Source: Nymphaea colorata
Lineage: Eukaryota; Streptophyta; Magnoliopsida; Nymphaeales; Nymphaeaceae
Direction of reading: 5' to 3'
Assembly: GCF_008831285.2 (NCBI RefSeq)
Contig: NW_022204797.1
Span: forward strand, 1 to 18,259
Length of the DNA: 18,259 nucleotides
Numbering within the stretch: position 1 is the first letter of the stretch; each line of letters begins with the position of its first letter. Positions 8,483 to 16,906 of the stretch are shown here, in pieces. The notes under the pieces were generated by a model. It saw only the letters and a list, made by a program, of their open reading frames with translations. It made no database searches and was not told where the DNA came from. Both the position numbers and the translations under genes were made by a program.

Positions 8483-9332
8483 TTAGCCCCCAAGATCTTC
8501 TTCAAATTCCTTCATGATATCCCAGTCCTCTCATGTTCATCTGAAAAGAGATGCTAATCGGTTGCAAGATGCCATCTTCATTTTTCCCAAGGCGACGGTA
8601 GCCACCTTTCAGAAGCAACTGAAAACCCTTGGGGTTTTTCATGAAATGAACATACAATAGGTGTTCTTGGTAACTTGCATGATTGCTTGAAATAGTATAA
8701 GCATTCCCGGATGGTTCCCCTATCTCCATGTTCTGCATCCATTCTTCCAAAGGTCTGTCCTTTGTTGTTCTTATGCTCGGTACATCTACCGGATCAATTG
8801 GCCTAAGGAGCATAGGTTGCATCAACCTCTCGACCAGATCCTCAGCACGGACAGTGATGACTGATGGACCAAAATTCCATTTCAGGCATTGATGAAGAGT
8901 GGATGAGATCCCTCGTACTTGATGGATCCAAGGTCGTCCCAAAAGCAGGTTGTATGATTGTGGTACATCTACCACATGAAATACAATGCAATCGCTAGTA
9001 TTTTCAATGATCACATTCATGTCGAGGGTACCTTTGCTGTTCATGCCTCGGTCATCGTATCCGTAGATCTTGGTATTATCAGAACGATGTTTGTTTTCAC
9101 GAAACCCCAATGTTTTAGCCGTGAGATCAGGACAAATATTCAAACCACTTCCTCCATCAATCAAAACATGTGGCACCGTCATCCCATTGACTTGAACAAC
9201 GATGTAAAGAGCATCTTCATGGAAATATCCCCATTTTGAGATGTCTTTTTCTGAGAAGGTAATTGACTGATTTTTAGAAGCTTGAATCGAGTATCCATAC
9301 GCTCTTCCAAGGAGAGAACGTCCAAATAGCAT
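8483..9332 (-). pseudogene. pro: Aspartic protease, end of gag-pro polyprotein
   Basis: The frame open from 9332 contains VNGMTVPHVLIDGGSGLNIC, the retropepsin-like active site of Tat elements with Asp followed by GGS rather than the usual S/T-G. It is followed by LLGRPWIHQVRGISSTLHQ, a strongly conserved Tat/Ogre signature. The protease would cut the polyprotein inside the particle. The frame ends in a TGA at 8502; the neighbouring frame instead reads KEFEEDLGG to a TAA at 8483-8485, which looks like the original end of gag-pro, so a one-base shift near 8515 is likely. Gag and protease joined in one frame, with pol separate, fits the Ogre layout. Confidence 0.82.
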
Positions 9333-11133
9333 GGATCTTCATCTGAGGAGTCATTTGATGATTCGTCGCCTTGTAAGATAAAAGTCTTTGGAATCATAAG
9401 AAGTTTCTTGGGCAAACTTTCTATCCTGCCATTCATCATAGCAATGAAATCTAGAGGTTCCTTACCTTGGTCTACCACCATGACTTTGTGTGAGCTGCTC
9501 CCAATATAAGGTGGAATGTGCTCTTGTGGATGGTATGGAAGTGGAGTGCCTGTAGTGATCATGGCTACTGCCGCCTTCCCGTGGTCAGAGAATGGATTCC
9601 TTAGTATCTCAGGGGTACTATCATCACAAATCTTGAGATCTTTGTTGATGAAGTCTTGAATAATATTTTTGATGACAAAACAATCCTCAGTGTCATGACC
9701 AGGGGTACGATGAAACTTGCACAGTTTTTCTTTATTTCCTCCCATCATTTTCGGAGGCTCTGATATTTTTGGCAAGACGATAGTTCCTTTGGCGAGAAGG
9801 TATTCCAGGATCTTCTCCCGAGACTGGCTCAAAGGAGTGAATTTCCGGTCGTAGCTCCAACCTGGGTGTTTGTTTTTCATTTCATTGTCGCCTTTGAGAG
9901 ACTGTGTGTTCTTCTTGAAACTGACTCCCTTGTCATGTTTGTAGTTATTATCATGGTCCTTTCTAATGCCAGCATTGGCTATCGAGTTTGCTTGTTCAAT
10001 TAACTAAGCAAAGGTTTTAATCGGGGCATTGCGGATGAGACTTTTCAAGGGTTGGGCAAGATTTTTCCTAATGAGTGACAAGGCTTGTGTCTCAGAAATG
10101 GGCTCCTTCATCTTATTGCATTGAATTCTCCATTTTTGGATGAATTCTCGAGCCTTTTCTCCTTGTTTCTGACGAAGACTGCAAATGGTACTGAGGGTTG
10201 GAGCCATGGGAGCATTTTGTTCAAATCTTTCAACAAACATGTTAATCAACTTGTCAAACTCCTTCAGCTCGATCGGATTGATATTTTCTTTATATCATTG
10301 TGCGGCAATGCCTTCAAGGCTTCTTGGAAAATATCGGAACAAAGCTCTGTTATTTGTGAATTTTATAGCAATCATTGAAAAATGTTGAAAGATGAACGTG
10401 TGGACAAGTGGTTCCATCATATCTGATGAATTCTCTGGGCAAGCCTTTCACGTCTTCGTCCCCATCAATGTCAAGGTAGTAGTCCTCACATGAGTATGAA
10501 CGTTTCCCCTTCCCCCTAAGCTCAAGATTGTTCATTCTTTTCTCCATTTCATAGAATCTGCGCTTAGTCGGACTTTCATCGTCACTTGATTCGATCAATT
10601 ATGGCTTGGTCTTTTTCTTCTTGCCCTTGATCTCCTTTACTTTTTCTTCAGAACTCTCACTGTCTGAGCTGTTGCTAGTGATGTATTTCTTTATCTTTTT
10701 TACTTTCTTGGTAGGTTTTCTCTTCCTTTTGGGCTTCTCTTCCGAACTTTCAGTGGTAATAGGACTGGGTGACCTGTTTTCTATCATAACATCTTTTTCT
10801 TTTTATTTTCTTTGTTGTCTTTTTCTTTTTGAGAGAAAACAGTTCGGGTTTTCTTCTTTACTAGTTGCCGAATATGAACCCAAATAGTCTTCATCCTGAT
10901 TTTCAACAAAAGACTTGTTTTTCTTTTTTTTTTTTCTTTTTTGCTTGGCAGTCTTGGAGTAACCATCAAGGCCTTTTGCTCTTCTTGCTCTTTCATGAAT
11001 CGCTCCATAAACAAACAGAACATATAGTAAGCTTCCGGCTTGATTGCTGGGAGGCCAAGTGTTTCTGGACGGAGTTCAGAGGATGAAGCCTCGTTTGAGG
11101 AGTCTGCTTAGCTTGCGATCTAGTTTCAACCAT
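9280..11133 (-). pseudogene. gag: Gag, first part of the gag-pro polyprotein (broken)
   Basis: I place the start at the ATG at 11133 because it opens MVETRSQAKQ, a common Gag N-terminus in plant Ty3/gypsy elements. A Lys/Ser/Glu-rich, low-complexity stretch follows (about 10900-10600). The capsid-like part includes REFIRYDGTTCPHVHL (near 10430) and QGEKAREFIQKW (near 10160). A C-x2-H-x4-H-x4-C motif (CKFHRTPGHDTEDC, near 9720-9680) resembles the metal-binding tail of Tat Gags. Gag would form the particle that packages element RNA. Damage includes frameshifts near 11040, 10800 and 10340, a TAA at 10599-10601, a TGA near 10292 where a Trp codon is expected, a TAG at 10004-10006 where Gln is expected, and a frameshift near 9280 leading into protease. 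Confidence 0.82.
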
Positions 11134-11304
11134 CTTGTTGGCTTTCAAGTATTCACCTTATGACATAAGAAAATAGAGTTATTGGACGAAAATGATGACA
11201 AAATGAAGGTTCATATTGCATTACAAGTTTTTAAAAGTTACATCCAAAGATACTAATAAAGATGACAACGACAGAAGGAATACAAAGTTGACAACATAAA
11301 ACTT

Positions 11305-12525
11305 TTAGGGAAGGATGGATGGTAGTCGATTGGCATCCCACCACTCAGCATATTCCTTCTTCACCACTGGGCCTATGAACCAAGTGTATGATATTTGTGT
11401 CTTCCATTCTTGTCGAGCTACTGCAAACAATGCTGTCCATTGAGGAGAACTAAAGTCAAATTCGGGAATAGCTCAAATTGGTGCATGCACAGAGACCATC
11501 TTCTGCCTTTGAGAGAACTGTCTCATACATCTATAGCACAATAATCAACTATGAAGTAAGGGCCCAAGAGTGTGGTATGCCCATGATGATGGTGAGTGTA
11601 TCGGGGTAGGCTCTGCCGACGATCACAATAATCCCAAATGATCTCTCTCCTTCATTCAATTGCTCGATCAAACGACGGTATTGCTCCAAGGTTGTCAATG
11701 ATCCATCAGTGTTTCTGAATAGACTGGCTTGGGGTCCCGCATGCTTGAGGAACCACAATTGTAAAGCATATGTGCATCCTTCTATGAAGTCGATATCTCC
11801 AATGGTAAAGCGGGTGAGTCATCGGTAAAGGAAGGCTAAGGCTGTCATTGCTACTGACAAGTGTCGGGTCCCTCTATGCCCCATACTCGAAAAAGTTGGG
11901 CAATACGGACATCTAAAAGGTCACTTCCATCGGTAAAAAGGGTCACTCCTACTGTGCAGAGCATCATACAATGTTTAATTCTCCCTATGGCTTTTCGAGG
12001 TAGGGTAGAAGGTTCAACATAGGTTCCAAATTCTTCATACAAATTTTTCATGTTGATGCTTTGATTTTCATGGTTTTCTACTAAAGGCCAAGTTTTCCGT
12101 CCAGTAAAGTGAGCAATGAGGTCATTTGCATTGACCTTGGTTGGGTTCATAAGGAATTGTTTTTCCAATAGATCATTTGGGTCACAAGTTGGGGTAGGGA
12201 GGTCTAGTATTTCGGCAAATTCATCTAGTAATATTGTCATTTCTCCCCATGGAAACCAAAAAGAGGAGGTCATTGGGTTCCAACGCTCGGCAATTACATG
12301 TACCAAATTTCCATTAACTAACTGCATTCCTCCAGCTGCCACTGTCTCTAGCCCACATTCTTCAAAGTAAGAAGGAAACATCCGAGAGAAGGTGGGATGC
12401 CAAGTCCGATACCATTCGGGAGCCAAAGGTTGAGACTCAAAAGAAATGTAGGTGGACTGTTCGGGACCTTCCCCAAAGAGGATGTGATCATAAGGGAATG
12501 TGACACCACGTTGGAAAGAATACAT
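11305..12525 (-). pseudogene. ORF1, plant-mobile-domain-like protein upstream of gag (broken)
   Basis: The first 224 codons from the ATG at 12525 are open and include ERWNPMTSSFWFPWGEMTIL followed by LLDEFAEILDLP, the RW...T..F.F..GEMT.TL pattern of the aminotransferase-like plant mobile domain (PMD, the related retrotransposon domains included). The reading then shifts frame near 11870, meets a TGA near 11821, runs through WFLKHAGPQASLFRN (11758-11549), and after further breaks ends in the tract PVVKKEYAEWW to a TAA at 11305-11307. The undamaged protein would be about 400 residues. Ogre elements carry such an extra ORF before gag; its function is unknown. PMD proteins in plants include MAIN and MAIL1, which act in silencing, but the retrotransposon versions are uncharacterised. 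The family assignment is from motif memory, not a search. Confidence 0.75.
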
Positions 12526-12794
12526 CTTGAATGATGACTCTAAAAGATAAAAATTGAATTAGTGAAAACATTGACTAGGTTGACAAAGACAATATGAGAT
12601 AGATGTGTGAAATGAGGTTGCAAATCATCACATAAGGTTTCACGCACATCAACATCTGTCATGAAATAATTTTCTTTTTTTTTTAGAAAATTGGGTATAG
12701 GAACATAATTGAGATAATTTTGTGTCACGATAATCCGATATCAAGTTATGCTTATATACCTTAGCCAAATGGCTTAGTACGAGCATAGATTCTT

Positions 12795-12810
12795 CCTTAG
12801 GCAACTAAGG
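12795..12810. other. Leader hairpin 3 (6 bp stem, 4-base loop)
   Basis: ccttag and ctaagg flank a four-base loop (gcaa on the plus strand, ttgc in the element RNA). It is short, but lies in series with the other two leader hairpins. Confidence 0.4.
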
Positions 12811-12914
12811 TAGAGTTCATCAACTTCTTCTTGATCATTCGTCGATATACCATAAATTACCACTCATGGTACTAACGAGGGGGCGTTCCCGCCCAAGGTG
12901 TGGTCTAGTTGTAA

Positions 12915-12948
12915 GGCTTAGTCTTGTGCTACCGCCAAAGACTAAGCC
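12915..12948. other. Leader hairpin 2 (11 bp perfect stem)
   Basis: ggcttagtctt (12915-12925) and aagactaagcc (12938-12948) are exact reverse complements with a 12-base loop (gtgctaccgcca). It sits in the most GC-rich part of the leader. In RNA it would be one of the most stable folds in the window. Confidence 0.65.
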
Positions 12949-13090
12949 CGCAACATGATGACCGAGACAAATAGGTATGAGGAATTTTGAAATATGAGAA
13001 ATCATATAAATTGAGTTGTCTCTAATGCAATGTTGCCTAAGTTTGAAGATTAAAATAGAAGAGCAAATTAGGCTTTAATACAAACTCCTA

Positions 13091-13150
13091 AATTGAGAAG
13101 GGTGGTATGTGATCATAAATATGTGTGAACATGATTGATCCTTCTCAATT
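13091..13150. other. Leader hairpin 1 (11 bp perfect stem)
   Basis: aattgagaagg (13091-13101) and ccttctcaatt (13140-13150) are exact reverse complements separated by 38 bases. A G-T wobble could extend the stem by one pair. It lies about 150 bases inside the PBS on the coding strand, where retroelement packaging signals are common. Confidence 0.6.
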
Positions 13151-13302
13151 AGTCCTATGTGCAAGAAAACATTCACAATCATCAAACAATGCAATGAAAT
13201 GCCAATGGAGGTCGAGGCCAAAATAGGGACATGTTTATGATTGGCAATACATGAGATGTTCAAATTAGTGAAAATGCATCAATAATCATAGCCAAACGAT
13301 GA

Positions 13303-13322
13303 CGGGTCCATCACGGTCGCCA
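13303..13322 (-). promoter_or_regulatory. Primer binding site, probably tRNA-Arg
   Basis: Two bases inside the LTR end, the minus strand reads TGGCGACCGTGATGGACCCG. TGG is the usual start, being complementary to the tRNA CCA tail. TGGCGACC matches the 3' end of plant arginine tRNAs that finish in GGTCGCCA, and the rest matches imperfectly. tRNA-Arg priming is known for Ogre elements. It marks where minus-strand cDNA synthesis of element A would start and fixes the LTR/interior boundary. The tRNA identity is from memory of tRNA ends. Confidence 0.65.
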
Positions 13323-14977
13323 TCTGTTTGCATCCCAAAATTTTCATTGGTTTTGGAGTGCTCCAGAAAAATAAGGTTTTTTTTTGAAAGAGGAAAGAAA
13401 GGGACTCGCCCGTCGGTACGAGGATCGACCGTTCCCGACGCTTTACCGGGGGTAATCAACCCAAGGACTATGTTTATCATTGATACATTTCGTTTTAACT
13501 AAACATCTTTTTGATTCTATATGCGGTGTAGAAAATATTGAAAGTTTGGAGTTTCAAACTTTTGAAAGGGTTTTGAAGAATTGCTTGAAAATGTGAAATG
13601 TTTTGAGAAAAAGTGAAACTAGTAAATATCATTTGAAAAACTTGTGAAAACTTTTAAAATCATTTAGTGTTCTCTTAAGACTTTAAGTAGGTTTGAGATT
13701 TTGCTCTAATTCGGTTACCACCTATCTAGAGCTCCATCCCTTCTTGCTTAAGTTCCTTTAGAGATGTGCTTGTGATCATAAGTGAAATAAAGTGGTGAGA
13801 ATGCATGATGCATTTACCCTATATGATTGAAAAAAAGTAAAACATTCCTACCACAACATTCATCTAATATCATTCCTCCACAACATACATCTAGATTTCG
13901 TTGTTATAATTATTATATATAAGAAGGAAAGTTTTTTGAAAATGGATAGAGATTGTAGACCATCAAGCATGATTCCAATATTGGGTCATTACTTGATTTG
14001 TGGTCTTATTGAAGTTGGTAATAGAAAGTTCATGAGATGAAAATGTTAAGAAGAATACAAGAGATAAAACACTCTTATGAAGGAAAGAGAGAGATATAGA
14101 GAAAGACATGCATACTTGTGTACATATCATCATATATAAAAAGAAAAAGATGTATTGATTCGAAGAGAAAGAGAGATTTTAGAGGAAAGAAAAATATCAT
14201 ACGCATATAGGGTATGAGAAATTTATAAGAGAAGATTTTTGTCTTGAAAAGAGGAATAAATATTTGAAAGAGAGGAGATGGAACACATGTACATACGTAT
14301 TCATGCACATATGAAAATTTATAAAATAGAAAGTGAAAGCATAGAGAGAGAAAGATGGGGGTCATCATGTTGGCATAAATGTATATAACATGTGTATACA
14401 TCCATACCTTCACAAGATTAAAAAAAAAAAATCAAGGAACAACTTAAAATTACCAACTTCAAATTTAATGTGGGCCGGAGGGGAGCTTGGACTCATGCAA
14501 GAGTCTAAGCTAAGTCCCTAAGGCCATATAGAAGGTTCTTTTGAAAATGTTTGGAAAATATGATTTATATAAGTATAGAATGTTATTATTTAGTTTGTTG
14601 TAAGAGATATATTTCTTCCACCGTTGGGTATGAAAGAAAACAAGCAACATAACGAAGCACTCGTTAGGGTTCCTAATGTGATGATTAAGAAGGAAACTAG
14701 CGCAAAATGCATAAAAATGCATATTAACATGTACATTTTCGTGAGGGTTTATCCCGGGTTGGACAAGTCCCACCTCAAAAATTAATATGAAAATAAAGAG
14801 TCTCCAAACCACACTCTCATTCCCGCCATACATTCACATGTAAGTAAAGAACCAAGCAACCATGCGTGCATAATTTATAGATAACATTCAAGGAATGAAA
14901 GAAAGAAAGAGAATGATGGAAAAAGCAAAGTCCAATTAGGAGGAAAGACATGATGTAACTATGAATTGATATACCAC

Positions 14978-15790
14978 CTCATCTTCTCATGTTCCGGTGC
15001 ACTGAGTATAGCTTCTTGACTCTAAAATAAAGATTGAGAGCTATCTCTTTTGGCCATGGAGAAATGAGGAAGAGGGAAAATAAGAGGAAACAAAAAAAAC
15101 AATAAGAATGTATTCATGAAAGAAGAACATGATTAAAATGAAAGATCATCTCATCTTTCCATGCTCCGGTGCACTTTGAGTATAGCCTCTTGTCTCTAAA
15201 AAGAGATTGAGAGCTACCTTTTTTAGCCGTGGGGAGATGGAGATGAGAAGAAAATGTAGAAAGAGATACAATGTTATATTTAATAAAAGAAAAAACATGA
15301 TTCAATCATGAAACGAAAGATCCTCTCATCTTTTCACACTCCCAATGCACTTGAGCATAGCCTCTTGTCTCTAAAAAGAGATTGAGGTTATCTCCTTTGG
15401 TCATGGGAAGAGGAAGAAGAGAAAAAAAGAAAATAACAAGGACAAGACTATATTGAAGAAATGAAATAACAATAACAAAAATATATTCATTAAGGAAAAG
15501 AATAACAACAACAATAATATATATTGAAGAGAAGAAAGAGAAAGAACAAGAACACAAGAATACTTGAAAGAGCATGATTTAATCATAAAATAAAATATCA
15601 TCTCATCTTCTCATGCTCCCGGTGCATTTGAGCATAGCCTCTTGTCTCTAAAAAGAGGTTGAGTGCTATCTCCTTTGGTCATGGGGAGATGAAGATGAGA
15701 AAAAAAAAAAAATGAAACAACAACAACACTATGTTTAAGAAAAGAAATAACATAATAATAAGAACATTAATGAAAAGAAAGAAGAGAGAA
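14978..15790. repeat. Four-copy degenerate module in R-U5, shared LTR
   Basis: The same four cores start near 14978, 15150, 15325 and 15602. Copy number, order and the expanded third tail match the left LTR, unlike the nearby U3 arrays whose copy number differs greatly. The third core has lost part of its second stem (gaggttatctcc). Confidence 0.8.
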
Positions 15791-16030
15791 ATGAGAGAGA
15801 TGAAGATTATATACCTCTAATGGGAATAACTTAAGGAAGATGAACACCTTCACTTGAAGATACCCTTTTGAATGAAGCTCCAAAGTGCTTGCTCTAAGTT
15901 GGAGAAGGAAATGAAAAGAGGAAGAGGGAGAAAGAGAGAGAGCTCAAGAGAAACTCTAAGTCTTCAATTGAGAATACACTAGAGTTTTCCCCAAGGACCA
16001 ATCTTGCCCAAGAGGGGAGATATGGAGGGG

Positions 16031-16038
16031 TATTTATA
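16031..16038 (-). promoter_or_regulatory. TATA box in the shared LTR, likely promoter of element A
   Basis: The same TATAAATA string is kept in the right LTR with the same surroundings. Transcription would begin near 16000 and cross about 2.7 kb of R-U5, the PBS and the leader before ORF1. Conservation in both LTRs supports it as the real core promoter. The start site itself is inferred from the usual ~30 bp spacing. Confidence 0.65.
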
Positions 16039-16078
16039 GAGGATTTGGAGCCAAAACCAAATTTGAATTTTTTGACCT

Positions 16079-16208
16079 AAAAAGACTAAAATCACCCTCC
16101 AAAAGGAGATTTTTTGGCCAAAAGGAAGGGCAAATCGGTCTTGTTCAAAAAAGACAAAATCACCCTTTAAAAGAAGGTTTTGGTCAAAAGGAAGGGCAAA
16201 TCGGTCTT
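16079..16208. repeat. ~69 bp tandem array in LTR U3, two units
   Basis: This is the equivalent array in the shared LTR with only two units. The first resembles the first unit of the left array (it shares the aaaaggagatttttt and ggccaaaaggaaggg variants). The second ends like the last left unit (cttaaatgattg). It therefore looks like a contracted version, or the pre-expansion state, of the left array. Confidence 0.88.
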
Positions 16209-16213
16209 AAATG

Positions 16214-16324
16214 ATTGATTTGGATATGAACTTAGGTTTTCGATCTAAAAGTAGTATTTGGATTTAATTTGGATATGAGAGTTCTATTTTGGATTTAATT
16301 TGGATCTGAGAGTAGTATTTTGAA
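16214..16324. repeat. ~33 bp tandem array in LTR U3, about three units
   Basis: This is the shorter version of the array at 4073-4275, with the same ggatttaatttggat core. Two units carry tggatatga where the left array has tggatctga. Confidence 0.82.
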
Positions 16325-16400
16325 AATCTTGTGCCTAAATTTGAATTTCGCATTTGGATAAAACATCATAGTCCTTTAGAAAAATTTGGGGTGATTACAG

Positions 16401-16416
16401 ATGCCCCTCTTTGTTA
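16401..16416 (-). promoter_or_regulatory. Polypurine tract of element B
   Basis: The minus strand reads AACAAAGAGGGGCATC directly before the shared LTR start TGTAATCACC. Its presence at the outer end of the right LTR is the key evidence that another element interior, rather than a target-site duplication and host DNA, adjoins this LTR. Confidence 0.78.
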
Positions 16417-16496
16417 ATAAGCCGGTGTTAGCCGTGCTTAGTGACAAAGATAAACGCCACAAATTTTTCAAGCAAGATATTTTCATAGAGATGTTT

Positions 16497-16789
16497 CAGG
16501 CTTTACCCTTACTTGAATGGTTGTTTGAGCTTAAATTGCAGGTTTAACCCCTTACCTGCATGGGTTTGCCGATTTCAAATTCAGGATTAACCCCCCTGAA
16601 TGGGTTGCCTTGACTTGCATCACAAGTTGAATCCTTTAACTGTGTGGGTTGCTTTGGCTTGTAGCACAGGTTTAACCCCTTTGCCTGCATGGGTTGCTTT
16701 GGCTAGCATTGCAGGTTAACCTTGCTACATGGGTTGCCCTCATATTGCGGGTTTAACCCTTTACCTGCGGGTTGCTCTCAAGCCCTGAG
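16497..16789. repeat. 3' UTR minisatellite of element B, about seven units
   Basis: The same order of unit variants as 4447-4744 is kept, including the gccgatttcaaattcagg unit and the tgtagcacagg unit. Unit number has not changed between the two elements. Two units are shortened by small deletions near 16715-16770. Confidence 0.83.
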
Positions 16790-16906
16790 CGATAAAAATA
16801 AAATGCCCCAGTGTAATTGTCATGTTTACAACTGGGAAGAATCTAGATTGAATGTCGATGTGGAAACACAAATGTTTGACATTGATTGGAAAATGATACA
16901 AGAGAA

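Larger units (their letters stand above)
12526..13324 (-). other. Leader (5' UTR) between the 5' LTR and ORF1
   Basis: About 800 bp on the coding strand between the PBS and the ORF1 start. Short frames here lack any recognisable motif, so I call no gene. An in-frame TAA lies about 35 bases upstream of the ORF1 ATG. The leader carries three clear inverted repeats (13091-13150, 12915-12948, 12795-12810) and a GC-rich patch near 12880-12950. Packaging, dimerisation or translation signals are expected in this part of a retroelement RNA, but no specific one is recognised. Confidence 0.6.
729..16400 (-). mobile_element. Element A: Tat/Ogre-type Ty3/gypsy LTR retrotransposon, decayed
   Basis: The element is bounded by two direct repeats that start TGTTTGCATCCC and end GGGGTGATTACA on the plus strand. 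On the coding (minus) strand the order is LTR, PBS, leader, ORF1, gag, protease, RT, RNase H, archaeal-type RNase H, integrase, 3' UTR, polypurine tract, LTR. The extra ORF before gag, LTRs over 3 kb, a tRNA-Arg-like PBS, the second RNase H and a possible intron between protease and RT are together typical of the Ogre/Tat group. Total length is 15,672 bp with a 8,974 bp interior. Every coding region carries stops or frameshifts, so this copy cannot act alone as written. The high-coordinate LTR is shared with a second element. Confidence 0.9.
13325..16400 (-). repeat. Shared LTR: 5' LTR of element A and 3' LTR of element B, 3076 bp
   Basis: This matches 729-4350 along its whole length with scattered substitutions and many small indels. 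It has a PBS beside its 13325 end (belonging to element A) and a polypurine tract beside its 16400 end (belonging to element B), so one LTR serves two interiors. As the 5' LTR of A it would hold the promoter: the minus-strand TATA box is at 16031-16038, with transcription expected to start near 16000 and run to lower coordinates. Compared with the left copy it has lost six units of the ~69 bp array and about three of the ~33 bp array, and has gained a ~15 bp insertion near 14290. Confidence 0.92.

Noticed and set aside
10606-10887. Plus-strand Phe-rich open frame opposite gag
   Set aside because: It is the antisense shadow of the Lys/Ser-rich Gag segment.
12116-12370. Plus-strand frame opposite ORF1
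   Set aside because: It is antisense to the conserved PMD-like block and has no recognisable motif.
12755-12830. tRNA-like A box (ttagccaaatggcttag) in the leader
   Set aside because: No fitting B box or cloverleaf follows. It is better read as small inverted repeats.
13325-16906. LTR extended up to the integrase stop
   Set aside because: The polypurine tract and TG...CA ends place the boundary at 16400. The similarity beyond it is interior sequence of a second element.
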